A stretch of 64,000 bases of DNA, taken from Rathayibacter sp. VKM Ac-2759. Lineage in GTDB: Bacteria > Actinomycetota > Actinomycetes > Actinomycetales > Microbacteriaceae. Below the pieces are notes generated by a model that ran no database searches, was not told where the DNA came from, and saw only the letters and a list, made by a program, of their open reading frames with translations. Made by a program: the position numbers and the translations under genes. Below, piece by piece: positions 23,940 through 32,689 of this stretch; within the stretch, counting starts at the first letter, position 1, and every line of letters starts with the position of its first letter. The DNA lies in contig NZ_CP047176.1 in assembly GCF_009834225.1 (NCBI RefSeq), forward strand, positions 310,001 to 374,000, in the 5' to 3' direction.

Positions 23940-24908
23940 TCAGTTGAGGGCCACGTCGTCGTCCGGCACGAGCCGGCGCTGGACGTAGGTGACGAGGAGG
24001 ACGACGATCAGCAGGATGACCGCCATGGCGGAGGCGAAGCCCACCCGCTGGAAGACGAAGGCCTGCTGGATCGTCGTGATGACGAAGGTGGAGCTGCCGT
24101 TCGAGCCGCCCGTCATGATGTACGGGATCTCGAACACCGACAGCGATCCTGCGATCGCGAGGATGAACGACAGGCTGATGATGCGCTTGATGCCCGGCAC
24201 GATGATGAAGCGGAACTTGTGCCACGAGTTGGCGCCGTCGAGGTCGGCCGCCTCGTAGATCTCGTCCGGGATCGACTGGATCGCTCCGAGGAACAGCACG
24301 AAGTTGAGGCCGGTGTAGCGCCAGATCGACACCCCGCCGAGCGAGACGTTGACCCACGACGGGTCGCCGAGCCAGAGCGGAGTGGTCCCGGTCTGCGCGA
24401 GGCCGAGACCGGCCAGGGTCGCGTCGAGCGTTCCTCCGGGGCGGAAGAAGAAGAGGAACACCAGTGCGATCGCCACTCCGTTGAGGAGGTAGGGGAAGAA
24501 GATGATGCCCTTGAAGAGATTGCGGAACCGGGTGTCGAAGCTGAGCAGGGTCGCGAAGTAGAGCGCGATGAACATCTGCACGAACGAGGCGGCGAAGTAG
24601 TAGAGGCTGACGAAGAAGACCTGGAAGTACTCCGGCTTCGTGAAGATCTGCAGGTAGTTGTCGAGGCCGACCGGGTCCTTCTCGAGCGAGATGCCGTCCC
24701 AGTCGGTGAACGAGTACCAGATCATGTTGCCGACCGGGTAGTAGGTCAGCGTGATCAGCAGGACGAGGGGCACCGCGAGGAACAGCAGCGGCGTGATGCG
24801 CAGCTCCCCGTTCGGGCCCCGCAGCCCGCGACGGCGCTTGACGACGGGGGAGGCGCCGGCGAGCGCCCGGGTGGAGGCGACGCCCGTGGCGCCGATGATC
24901 TCGGTCAT
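23940..24908 (-). CDS. Carbohydrate ABC transporter permease (MalF type)
   Basis: A 322-residue membrane protein with six helices and the loop EAADLDGANSWHKFRFIIVPGIK, the EAA motif that contacts the ATPase. ATG 24908 is preferred over upstream in-frame starts. It is 77 bp after the solute-binding lipoprotein and 16 bp before the MalG partner. The gene order (binding protein, MalF, MalG, beta-mannosidase, mannanase) argues that the imported sugar is a manno-oligosaccharide. Confidence 0.92.
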   Translation of the reverse strand: MTEIIGATGVASTRALAGASPVVKRRRGLRGPNGELRITPLLFLAVPLVLLITLTYYPVGNMIWYSFTDWDGISLEKDPVGLDNYLQIFTKPEYFQVFFVSLYYFAASFVQMFIALYFATLLSFDTRFRNLFKGIIFFPYLLNGVAIALVFLFFFRPGGTLDATLAGLGLAQTGTTPLWLGDPSWVNVSLGGVSIWRYTGLNFVLFLGAIQSIPDEIYEAADLDGANSWHKFRFIIVPGIKRIISLSFILAIAGSLSVFEIPYIMTGGSNGSSTFVITTIQQAFVFQRVGFASAMAVILLIVVLLVTYVQRRLVPDDDVALN

Positions 24909-24985
24909 GGCTTGTGTCCCGCTGGTCGGAGTGGATGGAGACGGGATCCGGTGGCGGGACGCGAGCGCCCCGCCACCGGAGTCGA

Positions 24986-26293
24986 TCACTGGAGCGAGGC
25001 GATGCCCTCGGCCCAGCGGGAGTCGAGATCGGCGAAGGCCGACTCCTTGTCTCCGTCGGCGGCACCGCGGGCGATGTCGACGAGCTTCTGGCGGTAGATG
25101 CCTCCGGTCAGGTCGACCTGCGATGACTTGATGATGTCGGCCTGCACGCTCTCCTCGCCGGCGGGGGCGGCGTCCTGCTCGAGGTACTCGACGCCCAGGT
25201 CGGTGAAGTCGGCGAGCGTGTCGGGGTTCGGGCTGTCGACGGCGGTGCCGATGGCGCCGGACTTGGCGGCGTAGTCGGACTCGAGCGTGAACCACTCGAT
25301 CCAGGCCATGGCCGTCGCCTTGTTGTCCGACTTCTTGTTGATCGCGCTGAAGTAGTCGGGGGCGAGGGTCGCGACGAACTTCCCGTCGGCCTGGTAGGGG
25401 AAGGGCATGTAGCCGATGTCGGCGGGGTCGGTGCCGGCGGTGGTGGCCGCGTCCTTCATCTGCTGGATCGCCCAGGAGCCGAGGTACATCGTGGCGACCT
25501 CGCCGGTGGCGATCATGGCCTTCGAGCCCTCCCACGCGGTCGTGGTCGGGTCGGCCTCCGAGAGGCCGTTCTTCACGATGTCGAAGAGCAGGCCGTCCGA
25601 GATGCCGACGTAGGAGTCGTCTCCCGTCCACGGGGTCTCGTCGCTGTTCAGCGCGTTGGTCGCGTCGGCGTCGCCGAACACGCTCGGGTCGCCGTTCCAC
25701 TGCGACAGCGGCCACGCGTCCTTGTAGTTCGTGTAGTACGGCGTCGCGTCGGTGTTGTCCTTGATCAGCTGCAGGTCGGCGAGGAACTCGTCGGGCGTGG
25801 TCGGCGTGCCGGTGACTCCGGCCTCGCTCCAGACCCTCTTGTTGTAGACGAAGCCCATCGTGTTGCCGAACTGGGCGATGCCGTACGCGGTGCCCTCGTA
25901 GGCCTTCGGCGCGGTGAAGCGGTAGGTCTTCGAGAGCTCGTCGGTGGTGCCGAGCGGCTCGAAGAAGGCCGAGAACTGATCCGGAGCGACCGAGGTCGGC
26001 AGGGCGAGGACGTCGCCGATGTTGCCGGAGGAGAGCCGGGTCGTGACGTCCTGCTCGTAGTTCGTGATGCCCTCGAACTTGACCGAGGTGCCGGGGTACG
26101 CCTCCGTGAACTGCTTCGCGTACTCGTCGAACGTGCCGTCCTGGATGAGGTCGGTGCGCTGGGTGAGGACGGTGATCTCCCCGGAGGGGGTGCCGTCCGT
26201 GCCGCCGCCGGAATCGCCTCCGCCGGAGCAGGCTGCGAGGCCGGCGGCGAGAGCGAGGACGCCTCCGACTGCGATGACGCGCCGAATGTTCAT
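24986..26293 (-). CDS. Sugar ABC transporter substrate-binding lipoprotein
   Basis: A 435-residue family 1 solute-binding protein. Lipoprotein signal with lipobox LAAC (Cys22), then a glycine/serine linker and SGEITVLTQRTDLIQDGTFDEYAKQF, the first lobe. Two-lobed features include YGIAQFGNTMGFVYNKRV and GEVATMYLGSWAIQQM. ATG 26293 follows a strong AAGGAG ribosome site. It is the first gene of the leftward mannoside operon and sets the specificity of the importer. Ligand presumed to be a mannoside (inference from the hydrolases). Confidence 0.92.
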   Translation of the reverse strand: MNIRRVIAVGGVLALAAGLAACSGGGDSGGGTDGTPSGEITVLTQRTDLIQDGTFDEYAKQFTEAYPGTSVKFEGITNYEQDVTTRLSSGNIGDVLALPTSVAPDQFSAFFEPLGTTDELSKTYRFTAPKAYEGTAYGIAQFGNTMGFVYNKRVWSEAGVTGTPTTPDEFLADLQLIKDNTDATPYYTNYKDAWPLSQWNGDPSVFGDADATNALNSDETPWTGDDSYVGISDGLLFDIVKNGLSEADPTTTAWEGSKAMIATGEVATMYLGSWAIQQMKDAATTAGTDPADIGYMPFPYQADGKFVATLAPDYFSAINKKSDNKATAMAWIEWFTLESDYAAKSGAIGTAVDSPNPDTLADFTDLGVEYLEQDAAPAGEESVQADIIKSSQVDLTGGIYRQKLVDIARGAADGDKESAFADLDSRWAEGIASLQ

Positions 26294-26361
26294 GGTGTCT
26301 CCTTCGTGATCGTCTTTGACCGACGGATCGAGCCGTGTGGCGGCTGCCCTGTCTCCGGGGG

Positions 26362-26391
26362 ACGGTACACGGGCCCTCCGGAACGAGTCAA
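26362..26391 (-). promoter_or_regulatory. Promoter of the mannoside operon
   Basis: Leftward -35 TTGACT (26386-26391) and -10 TACCGT (26362-26367) with an 18-bp spacer, about 70 bp before the first gene. A half-site TGACAACG (26406-26413), typical of LacI-family operators, lies just upstream of the -35. The LacI protein at 30566-31600 is a possible but unproven regulator. Confidence 0.55.
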
Positions 26392-26505
26392 GCAATTTGT
26401 ACCATCGTTGTCATGATCGTGATCGGGGCCCCGATCGCCGGTGCGCGCGGGCCGTACGGCGGTGGAGAGCGCTCGCCGGTCTTCCCGGACGGGGGTGCGT
26501 GTGCC

Positions 26506-26519
26506 TACGATGACATCGT
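26506..26519 (+). promoter_or_regulatory. Leaderless -10 box (TACGAT) with a palindrome on the start codon
   Basis: TACGAT (26506-26511) ends 6 nt before GTG 26518. A perfect dyad ACGATG-A-CATCGT (26507-26519) spans the -10 and the first two bases of the start codon. It could be an operator. Confidence 0.55.
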
Positions 26520-28290
26520 GGGCCAGAGACGTCATCCGCGGGGGCTGCATCCCGTCATCACCGCGCGACGGCCTCTCGGGGGGCTCGTCGCCTCCCTCCG
26601 CCCTGCCCGGTGGCGCCTCGTGCTGGCGGTGCTCGCCTACCTGGTCAAGGACAGCCCGATCTGGGTGCTCCCGGTCATCACCTCCTCCGTGATCGACACG
26701 GTCGTGACCGGCGGATCGCCGGCGACCCTGCTGGCGCTCGGGGCGGGCGCGCTCGTGCTCGTCGCCCTCAACTACCCGGCGGCGCAGCTCTTCGTCCGGC
26801 TGTTCATGTCGACCGTGCGCGACCTCGGCGTCTCGCTGCGCAACCAGCTCGCGCACCGGCTGCAGGAGCTCTCGATCGGCTTCCACACGCGCTCGAGCTC
26901 GTCGGTGATGCAGACCAAGGTCGTGCGCGACGTCGAGAACGTCGAGCTGATGCTGCAGCAGGGCGCGAACCCGCTGCTCAGCGCGCTCGGCGTGATCCTC
27001 GGCGCGCTCGCCGTGGTCGCGGTGCAGGTGCCCGGGTTCCTGGTGCTGTTCGTGCTGGTCGTGCCGCTCTCGGTGGCCCTCGTCGCCGGCGTGCGGAAGC
27101 GCTCGGCGAGCCGCAACGAGCGGTTCCGCCGCGACGTCGAGCACTTCTCGTCGCAGGTCGGCGAGATGGCGTCGCTCCTGCCGATCACCCGCGCGCACGG
27201 CCTCGAGGGCGTCGCGACCCGGCGGATGAACCAGAGCGCGCAGACGGTGCGCGACTCCGGCTTCTCGCTCGACGTGCTGAACGGACGCTTCACCGCCCTG
27301 GCGTGGGTGGCGTTCCAGTTCCTCTCGATCGCCTGCCTGATCGGAGCGGCGGTCATCTCAGTGACGGGCGTGCTGCCGGTGTCGGCGGGCCAGGTCGTGC
27401 TGCTGAGCACCTACTTCGTGATGCTGACCAATTCGATCGTGAACCTGCTCAACCTCGCGCCCCTCATTACGAAGGGGCGAGAGTCGCTCCGCTCCATCGC
27501 CGAGGTGCTGGAGGAGCCCGACGTCGAGCGCAACGAGGGCATGGCCACGCCCGGCCGCGTCGTCGGCCGCCTCCGATTCGAGGGGGTGTCCTTCCGGTAT
27601 CCGGACGCCGACTCCCCGGCCGTGCGCGACCTCGACCTCGACATCCGACCGGGCGAGACCGTCGCGTTCGTCGGCCGCTCGGGCTCGGGCAAGTCGACGG
27701 TGCTGAACCTCGCGCTCGGGTTCCTGCGGCCCACCGGGGGGCGGATCCTGCTCGACGAGGTCGACATGAACACCCTCGACCTGCGCCGGGTGCGCGGAGC
27801 CGTGTCGGTCGTGCCCCAGGACTCGGTGCTGTTCACGGGAAGCATCCGCGAGAACGTCACCTACGGGCTCGAGGACGTCGACGACGAGCAGGTGCGCCGC
27901 GCGCTCCGGGACGCGAACGCGTGGGACCTGGTCGAGAGCCTGCCGCGCGGCCTCGACACCCTCCTCGGCGAGAAGGGCGCGCGTCTCTCCGGCGGTCAGC
28001 GGCAGCGGATCTCGATCGCCCGCGCGCTGATCCGCGACCCGCGCATCCTGCTCCTCGACGAGGCGACCAGCGCGCTCGACAGTGAGTCGGAGCAGCTGGT
28101 GCAGGAGGCGCTACTGCGCCTGCGCGAGGGGCGCACGACGCTGGTGGTCGCGCACCGGCTGTCGACCATCCGCTCGGCCGACCGCATCGTGGTGCTCGAG
28201 GCGGGCCGGGTTGTCGAGTGCGGGACGCACGACGAGCTGCTCGCCGCCGAGGGCGTGTACGCGGGGCTGCACGCGATCCAGGCGGGCTGA
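26518..28290 (+). CDS. ABC exporter, fused membrane and ATPase domains
   Basis: A 590-residue type IV ABC half-transporter. Six transmembrane helices fill about residues 25-320 (PIWVLPVITSSVIDTVV; FLVLFVLVVPLSVALVAGV). The nucleotide-binding domain has Walker A GRSGSGKST, signature LSGGQRQR, Walker B ILLLDEATS and the switch His in AHRLSTIRSADR. It probably works as a homodimer, because no partner gene is adjacent. Frames extend upstream to 26335, but the leaderless GTG at 26518 is the likely start. It is divergent from the mannoside operon. The exported compound is unknown. Confidence 0.88.
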   Translation: MGQRRHPRGLHPVITARRPLGGLVASLRPARWRLVLAVLAYLVKDSPIWVLPVITSSVIDTVVTGGSPATLLALGAGALVLVALNYPAAQLFVRLFMSTVRDLGVSLRNQLAHRLQELSIGFHTRSSSSVMQTKVVRDVENVELMLQQGANPLLSALGVILGALAVVAVQVPGFLVLFVLVVPLSVALVAGVRKRSASRNERFRRDVEHFSSQVGEMASLLPITRAHGLEGVATRRMNQSAQTVRDSGFSLDVLNGRFTALAWVAFQFLSIACLIGAAVISVTGVLPVSAGQVVLLSTYFVMLTNSIVNLLNLAPLITKGRESLRSIAEVLEEPDVERNEGMATPGRVVGRLRFEGVSFRYPDADSPAVRDLDLDIRPGETVAFVGRSGSGKSTVLNLALGFLRPTGGRILLDEVDMNTLDLRRVRGAVSVVPQDSVLFTGSIRENVTYGLEDVDDEQVRRALRDANAWDLVESLPRGLDTLLGEKGARLSGGQRQRISIARALIRDPRILLLDEATSALDSESEQLVQEALLRLREGRTTLVVAHRLSTIRSADRIVVLEAGRVVECGTHDELLAAEGVYAGLHAIQAG

Positions 28291-28302
28291 GCGGGGGCGG
28301 CG

Positions 28303-28857
28303 CTACCGTGCGTCGCGGGCCGCCCGGGCGCGCTCGCGGATGGCGAGGACGACCGCGGTCTTGGCGTCGGCGTAGGCGTTCATATCGTCCCAGGCGCGCT
28401 CGAGCAGTGTCGTCTTGGTGCTCTCGTAGAGGGTGCGCTCCTCCGGGTCGGCGCGCAGGCGGTCGCGGAGCAGGAGGTAGTCGTCGATCTCCCGGGCACC
28501 GCGCTCGTAGACGTGCACGTGGACGTCGCGGCCCGGCGTCCGCACGAGACGGTGACCGGGCTCGCGGACCCGGAGCTCGTAGCCCGCCGCGAGAAGAGAG
28601 TCGAGGTAGTCCTCCTCCGCGGTGATGTCCGCGACCGCGAGGACGATGTCGATGATCGGCTTGGCGGCGAGGCCGGGGACCGAGGTGGAGCCGATGTGCT
28701 CGACCTCGACGCCGGTCAGGGTACCGAGGATCCGGCGGCGGTGCTCCTCGTAGCGGGCGGGCCAGCCGTCGTCGTAGGGCTGCAGCCCGACGCGGAGCGG
28801 CTCGGCGCCGCCGACCAGCTCGACGGTCGTGACGTCGGGGCGGCGTGGGGTGCTCAT
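28303..28857 (-). CDS. GrpB family protein (nucleotidyltransferase-like)
   Basis: A 184-residue GrpB/UPF0157 protein. The signature HIGSTSVPGLAAKPIIDIVLAV gives the GS motif and metal-binding Asp of the pol-beta-like nucleotidyltransferase fold, and HVHVYERGAREIDDYLLLRDRLRA is the conserved C-terminal half. ATG 28857 has GGAGA upstream. A longer frame exists but lacks a sensible start. It is convergent with the ABC exporter, 12 bp apart. Reaction unknown. Confidence 0.88.
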   Translation of the reverse strand: MSTPRRPDVTTVELVGGAEPLRVGLQPYDDGWPARYEEHRRRILGTLTGVEVEHIGSTSVPGLAAKPIIDIVLAVADITAEEDYLDSLLAAGYELRVREPGHRLVRTPGRDVHVHVYERGAREIDDYLLLRDRLRADPEERTLYESTKTTLLERAWDDMNAYADAKTAVVLAIRERARAARDAR

Positions 28858-29097
28858 CGGAGCATTCTCCCGCTCGAGGTGTCGTCGCTGCACCAGATGT
28901 CTCTGGCCGAGGGCTACGGCGGCGAGGGCGTGCGGGAAGGGCCCGGGCGAGCGATCGGACTCTCCGGCCTCCTGCGCGTACTTCTGCACGGGCCGATCAG
29001 CTGTCTGGGGGCGCGAGACGAGTCGCCCGCGCGATTGGCTCGGCTGGACGAGCTGCGGGAACAGGTGTTCGGGCGCTGATCCCGCTCGACGGTGTGC

Positions 29098-30405
29098 TCA
29101 GAACGGTGGCGGCGCCTCGGTGAATCTCGGTGACGGGGAGCTGCCGGGGAGCGCGGCCGGCCGCGTGGTGACGTGGCGTCCGGTGGGGGTGGTCCAGTCG
29201 GCGGTGCCGTCGGGGTGGAGGGCGTAGGTCCACCGGTCGCCGTGTCGGACGTGGTGGTGGGCGGTGCAGAGCGAGGCCAGGTTCTCGAGCGCGGTCTCAC
29301 CACCGTTGCGCCATTCGATCGTGTGGTCGGCCTCGCTGGTGGACGCGGGCCGGGTGCAGCCGGGGAAGCGGCAGGTCTGGTCCCGCAGCTGCAGGTGCAG
29401 GCGCATCTGCGGCGGTGGGACACGCTGGGTGCGGCCGACCGAGGTGACGGTGCCGGTGTCGGGGTCGGTGAGCACTCGGGTGAAGGACGCTCCGGCGCCG
29501 GCCAGTGCGCGCGCGAGGTCGGCGGGGACGGGTCCGTAGCCGTCGAGGTCGGCGGAGGCGTCGTCGAGTCCGGCCGCGGTCGTCGCAGGGAGGGTCAGTC
29601 GCACCTCGGCGCGGATGCCGGGGACGAACGTCGGCGAAGGCGTCTCGCTGTCGGAGAGGGGAGTGGTGCCGCTGATGTCCCCGTCGCAGAGCAGGTCGGC
29701 GAAGGCGTCGGCGCGCAACTGCGAGAGGGAGCGGGGGTCGCCGTCGGAGCCTTCGCGGAGGGCGCGGGCGATCCGGTCGAGGCGGTGGTAGGCGCCGACC
29801 GTCACCTGCGCCGGAAGGTAGGCGCGCAGGGTCGCCATCCCGTCGATCTCGGGAGTGACCCACACCGCGCGGTCGTCTCGCGCGCGGGCGTGCCGGACGG
29901 TGAGGGGCTGGTCGTGCAGCTGCTCCCGCCACAGGGCCAGGGAGCGCCGCAGTTGCGTCGGGGTCATGGCGAGTGCTGCTTCGGCTGCGCGTTCATCGAG
30001 CGCGGCGCGCGACTCGGTGGGGAGGGTGGCGGCGGTCGCGCAGATCAGCTCGCCGGACTCCCAGAGGATCAGCGCGTCCGCGAGCGCTGCGCGGGTGCGG
30101 GGGAGGTCCTCGACGAGCAGTTGCGCGTGCTCGATCCGCCGTGCCACGGCCCGTTCGGAGGTGCCCATGGCGACAGCGAGCTCGGCACGGATCGAGCGCT
30201 CCGCGAGATCGTTCGCCTCGCTCCGCGACAGTCGCAGCCCGCGCGCGAACGACTCCGGCGACTCGAGCGCCCGACGGTGCCCCGCGTACAGCCGCTCGGC
30301 CGTGGCGAGGCGGCGCGGCGCGATCGAGCGGTCCTCGCCCGCGACCTCGTCGCCGCACTCGCGCACCTCCGCGAGCACCGCCTCCGCCGTTCCGATCGTC
30401 TCCAT
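29098..30405 (-). CDS. DUF222 / HNH endonuclease domain protein (13E12 type)
   Basis: A 435-residue protein. DUF222 covers about residues 30-330 and includes AERLYAGHRRALESPESFARG. The C-terminal HNH motif is TCRFPGCTRPASTSEADHTIEWRNGG, then LCTAHHHVRHGDRW, with the catalytic His pair and zinc Cys. Such genes occur in many copies in actinobacteria. They may be remnants of mobile elements or nucleases of unknown target. ATG 30405 is used. A TTG at 30417 is also in frame. No terminal repeats were found around it. Confidence 0.88.
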   Translation of the reverse strand: METIGTAEAVLAEVRECGDEVAGEDRSIAPRRLATAERLYAGHRRALESPESFARGLRLSRSEANDLAERSIRAELAVAMGTSERAVARRIEHAQLLVEDLPRTRAALADALILWESGELICATAATLPTESRAALDERAAEAALAMTPTQLRRSLALWREQLHDQPLTVRHARARDDRAVWVTPEIDGMATLRAYLPAQVTVGAYHRLDRIARALREGSDGDPRSLSQLRADAFADLLCDGDISGTTPLSDSETPSPTFVPGIRAEVRLTLPATTAAGLDDASADLDGYGPVPADLARALAGAGASFTRVLTDPDTGTVTSVGRTQRVPPPQMRLHLQLRDQTCRFPGCTRPASTSEADHTIEWRNGGETALENLASLCTAHHHVRHGDRWTYALHPDGTADWTTPTGRHVTTRPAALPGSSPSPRFTEAPPPF

Positions 30406-30565
30406 GCCCGAAGTCAACCAGCGGCTATCGACGTTCGCTCACGTCAGCGCACCCCTCGGGGGCGACCCGCCGGAGAACTCGCCCTGTGGAGGACGACCGG
30501 GCGGTTCTCGGCCGCGGCTCGCGGCGGCCGGGCAACGGCCGGCACCGCAGCCGCCGAACGCGCCC

Positions 30566-31600
30566 TCACACCCGCGGGAATCCCCGGTGCGAGCGCCGCA
30601 GCGTCAGCTGGGTCGGCAGCACGATCTGCTCGAGGCCGCCGTCGAGGGAGTCGATGCGGCGCAGCGCCAGCGTCGCCGCCATCCGGCCCATCTCCTGCGG
30701 GCTGTGCGAGACGACCGAGACGCCGAGGGGCTCGGCGAGCTCGAAGTCGTCGAAGCCGATCAGGGCGGTCGTGCCGCCCTCGCGCTGGATCGCGCGGAAG
30801 GCTCCGAAGGTGGCGCGGTTGTTGCCGGCGAGGATCGAGTCGGGCGGGGAGGCGAGGCGGAGGAGGGCGGTCGTGGCCGCGTCGGCCGCCTCGATCGTGG
30901 CGGCGTCGTCGCTGACGAGGGCCGCGTCCTGCTCGAGGCCGCGGATCACGAGGGCGTCGTGGTAGCCGAGGCGGCGCTCGCGGTGGGTGTACAGGTGGCT
31001 CGAGCTGCCGACGAAGCCGATGCGGGTGTAGCCGGCGTCCGCGAGGGCCAGGGTCGCCGAGCGGGCGCCTCCGCGGTTGTCGAAGACGACGGAGTCGCTG
31101 GCCGCGTTGGAGAGCGGGCGGTCGACCGCGACGATGGGCGTGCCGAGCTGGCGCTCGCCCTCGAGGTAGGAGTGGTCGTCGGCGATGGGGACGAGCAGCA
31201 GTGCCGAGACGCGGCGCTCGAGCATGCTGTCGACGGTGGGGCGCTCGCGGCTCTCCTCGTCTCCGGAGGCGGCCATCACCAGGGTGAAGCCGCGCTCGGC
31301 GGTCGCCGCGCTCACGCCCATCGCGACCTGCGAGTAGAAGGGGTTCGTCAGATCGCCCATCACGAAGGCGACGGCGGTGGCGGGGCGGCCCTGTCGCAGC
31401 TCGCGCGCCATCGCATTGGGGCGGAAGCGCAGGGCGCCGGAGGCCTGCAGCACGCGCGCGCGGGTGCTCGCCTTGACGTTCGGCGAGTTGTTGAGCGCGC
31501 GGGACGCGGTCTTGATGCTGACGCCGGCGAGGCGGGCGACATCGGCCACCGTGGCCCGGCCCGCAGCGCCGACCGGATCGGGGATGTCCACGTCAGTCAT
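30566..31600 (-). CDS. LacI family transcriptional regulator
   Basis: A 344-residue repressor. DNA-binding headpiece at residues 16-70 (ATVADVARLAGVSIKTASRALNNSPNV) with hinge helix FRPNAMARELR, then a periplasmic-binding-like sensor domain (VAFVMGDLTNPFYSQVAMGV; ALIGFDDFELAEPLGVSVV). It is divergent from the ROK fructokinase and GMC oxidoreductase genes, which are its likely targets. Start ATG 31600 is leaderless and has no ribosome site. A nearby mannoside operon carries a LacI-type half-site and might also be controlled (inference). Confidence 0.9.
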   Translation of the reverse strand: MTDVDIPDPVGAAGRATVADVARLAGVSIKTASRALNNSPNVKASTRARVLQASGALRFRPNAMARELRQGRPATAVAFVMGDLTNPFYSQVAMGVSAATAERGFTLVMAASGDEESRERPTVDSMLERRVSALLLVPIADDHSYLEGERQLGTPIVAVDRPLSNAASDSVVFDNRGGARSATLALADAGYTRIGFVGSSSHLYTHRERRLGYHDALVIRGLEQDAALVSDDAATIEAADAATTALLRLASPPDSILAGNNRATFGAFRAIQREGGTTALIGFDDFELAEPLGVSVVSHSPQEMGRMAATLALRRIDSLDGGLEQIVLPTQLTLRRSHRGFPRV

Positions 31601-31606
31601 AGGGAG

Positions 31607-31612
31607 ATCGTA
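31607..31612 (-). promoter_or_regulatory. -10 box of a leaderless transcript (TACGAT) for the LacI gene
   Basis: Leftward TACGAT ends 6 nt before ATG 31600. The 6-nt gap CTCCCT is the complement of a ribosome site, so leaderless translation is required. Confidence 0.65.
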
Positions 31613-31671
31613 CGGCCGCGGGGTGCCCCTCCGCGGCCCGGAGTGACGCGCCGAGCGCGCCGCGTCCAATC

Positions 31672-31700
31672 TTGACAACGTGGGACATGAGCCCTTTACT
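31672..31700 (+). promoter_or_regulatory. Promoter of the ROK/GMC operon
   Basis: TTGACA (31672-31677), 17-bp spacer, TTTACT (31695-31700), about 80 bp before the ROK start. TTGACAACGT at the -35 resembles half of a LacI-family operator. Confidence 0.7.
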
Positions 31701-31780
31701 GAGGGAGCCCGCGCAGCTTCGAGGACGTCCGTCCGGGGTCGACTCGTCTGCGCACGGGGCGTCCGAGAAGGGGAGAGCTG

Positions 31781-32689
31781 ATGCTCGCTGGCATCGAGAC
31801 CGGTGGCACGAAGGTCGTCTGCGGTGTCGTGGACGAGTCCGCGCCGACCGAGCTGGTCATGACCCGCCGCTTCCCGACGACGACTCCGAGCGAGACCATC
31901 GCGCGGATCGTCGAGTTCGTGCAGGACGCCGACCGCGAGCTCGGCGTCGACGCCGTGGGCATCGCCTCCTTCGGCCCGGTCAACGTCGACCCGGCGCGCC
32001 CGCGCTACGGCTGGATCACCGGCACCTCGAAGCCGGGCTGGGCCAACACGAAGCTGCTCGAGCGCCTCGCCGCGCACGTGAGCCAGCCGCTCGCCCTCGT
32101 CAGCGACGTCTCCGGGGCGGCGCTCGGCGAGCAGCGCTGGGGCGCGGGCCGCGATGTCGGCTCGCTCGCCTACGCCACCTTCGGCACCGGAGTCGGCATC
32201 GGCGTGGTCATCGACGGCCGCGTCCTGCACAGCAACGGCGCTCCGGAGGTGGGGCACCTCCTCGTCCGCCGCCACCCGGCCGACGACTTCCCGGGCAGCT
32301 GCCCGTTCCACGGCGACTGCCTCGAGGGGCTCGCGGCCGGCCCGTCGGTGCTCGCGCGCTGGGGCGCCGACTCGTCGCACCTGCCCTCGCGCGTCGAGCG
32401 GGAGGCGTTCGAGATCCTCGGCTACTACGTCGCGCAGGCGGTCGCCGCCATCTCGTACAGCACGGGCGTCGAGCGGGTCGCCGTCGGCGGCGGGGTCGTC
32501 AAGGCCCCGGGGCTGCTCGACGAGGCGCGCCGCCAGCTCACGGTCGTCACCGGCGGACCGCTGGCGGGGCACCCGATCGCGGCCGACCCGTGGGACTTCA
32601 TGGTGCCTCCGGAGCTCGGCGACCGCTCGGGAGTGCTCGGCGCGGTCGCTGCCGCCCAGCTCCTCGCCGCCCCCACCGCGCTGGCCTGA
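31781..32689 (+). CDS. ROK family fructokinase-like kinase
   Basis: A 302-residue sugar kinase. GIETGGTK phosphate loop, catalytic Asp in VSDVSGAALGEQRWG, TFGTGVGIGVV, and the zinc-site region ending CPFHGDCLEGL. It closely parallels the ROK kinase at 15396-16301 throughout. ATG 31781 has GGGGAG upstream. The stop TGA shares a base with the next ATG (TGATG), so it is coupled to the GMC oxidoreductase. It is divergent from the LacI regulator and probably phosphorylates fructose or a related hexose. Confidence 0.88.
   Translation: MLAGIETGGTKVVCGVVDESAPTELVMTRRFPTTTPSETIARIVEFVQDADRELGVDAVGIASFGPVNVDPARPRYGWITGTSKPGWANTKLLERLAAHVSQPLALVSDVSGAALGEQRWGAGRDVGSLAYATFGTGVGIGVVIDGRVLHSNGAPEVGHLLVRRHPADDFPGSCPFHGDCLEGLAAGPSVLARWGADSSHLPSRVEREAFEILGYYVAQAVAAISYSTGVERVAVGGGVVKAPGLLDEARRQLTVVTGGPLAGHPIAADPWDFMVPPELGDRSGVLGAVAAAQLLAAPTALA

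Noticed and set aside
26335..26517. Extended N-terminus of the ABC exporter
   Set aside because: The upstream codons include no sensible start with a ribosome site, and the -10 box TACGAT would lie inside the coding sequence.
28858..29097. Possible short protein ending ARLARLDELREQVFGR at 29079
   Set aside because: The frame could start at a GTG near 28879 and looks weakly protein-like, but no ribosome site, family or codon evidence supports it. It is left as an open question.
29098..30405. Insertion sequence carrying the DUF222-HNH gene
   Set aside because: No terminal inverted repeats, direct target duplications or transposase were found around it.
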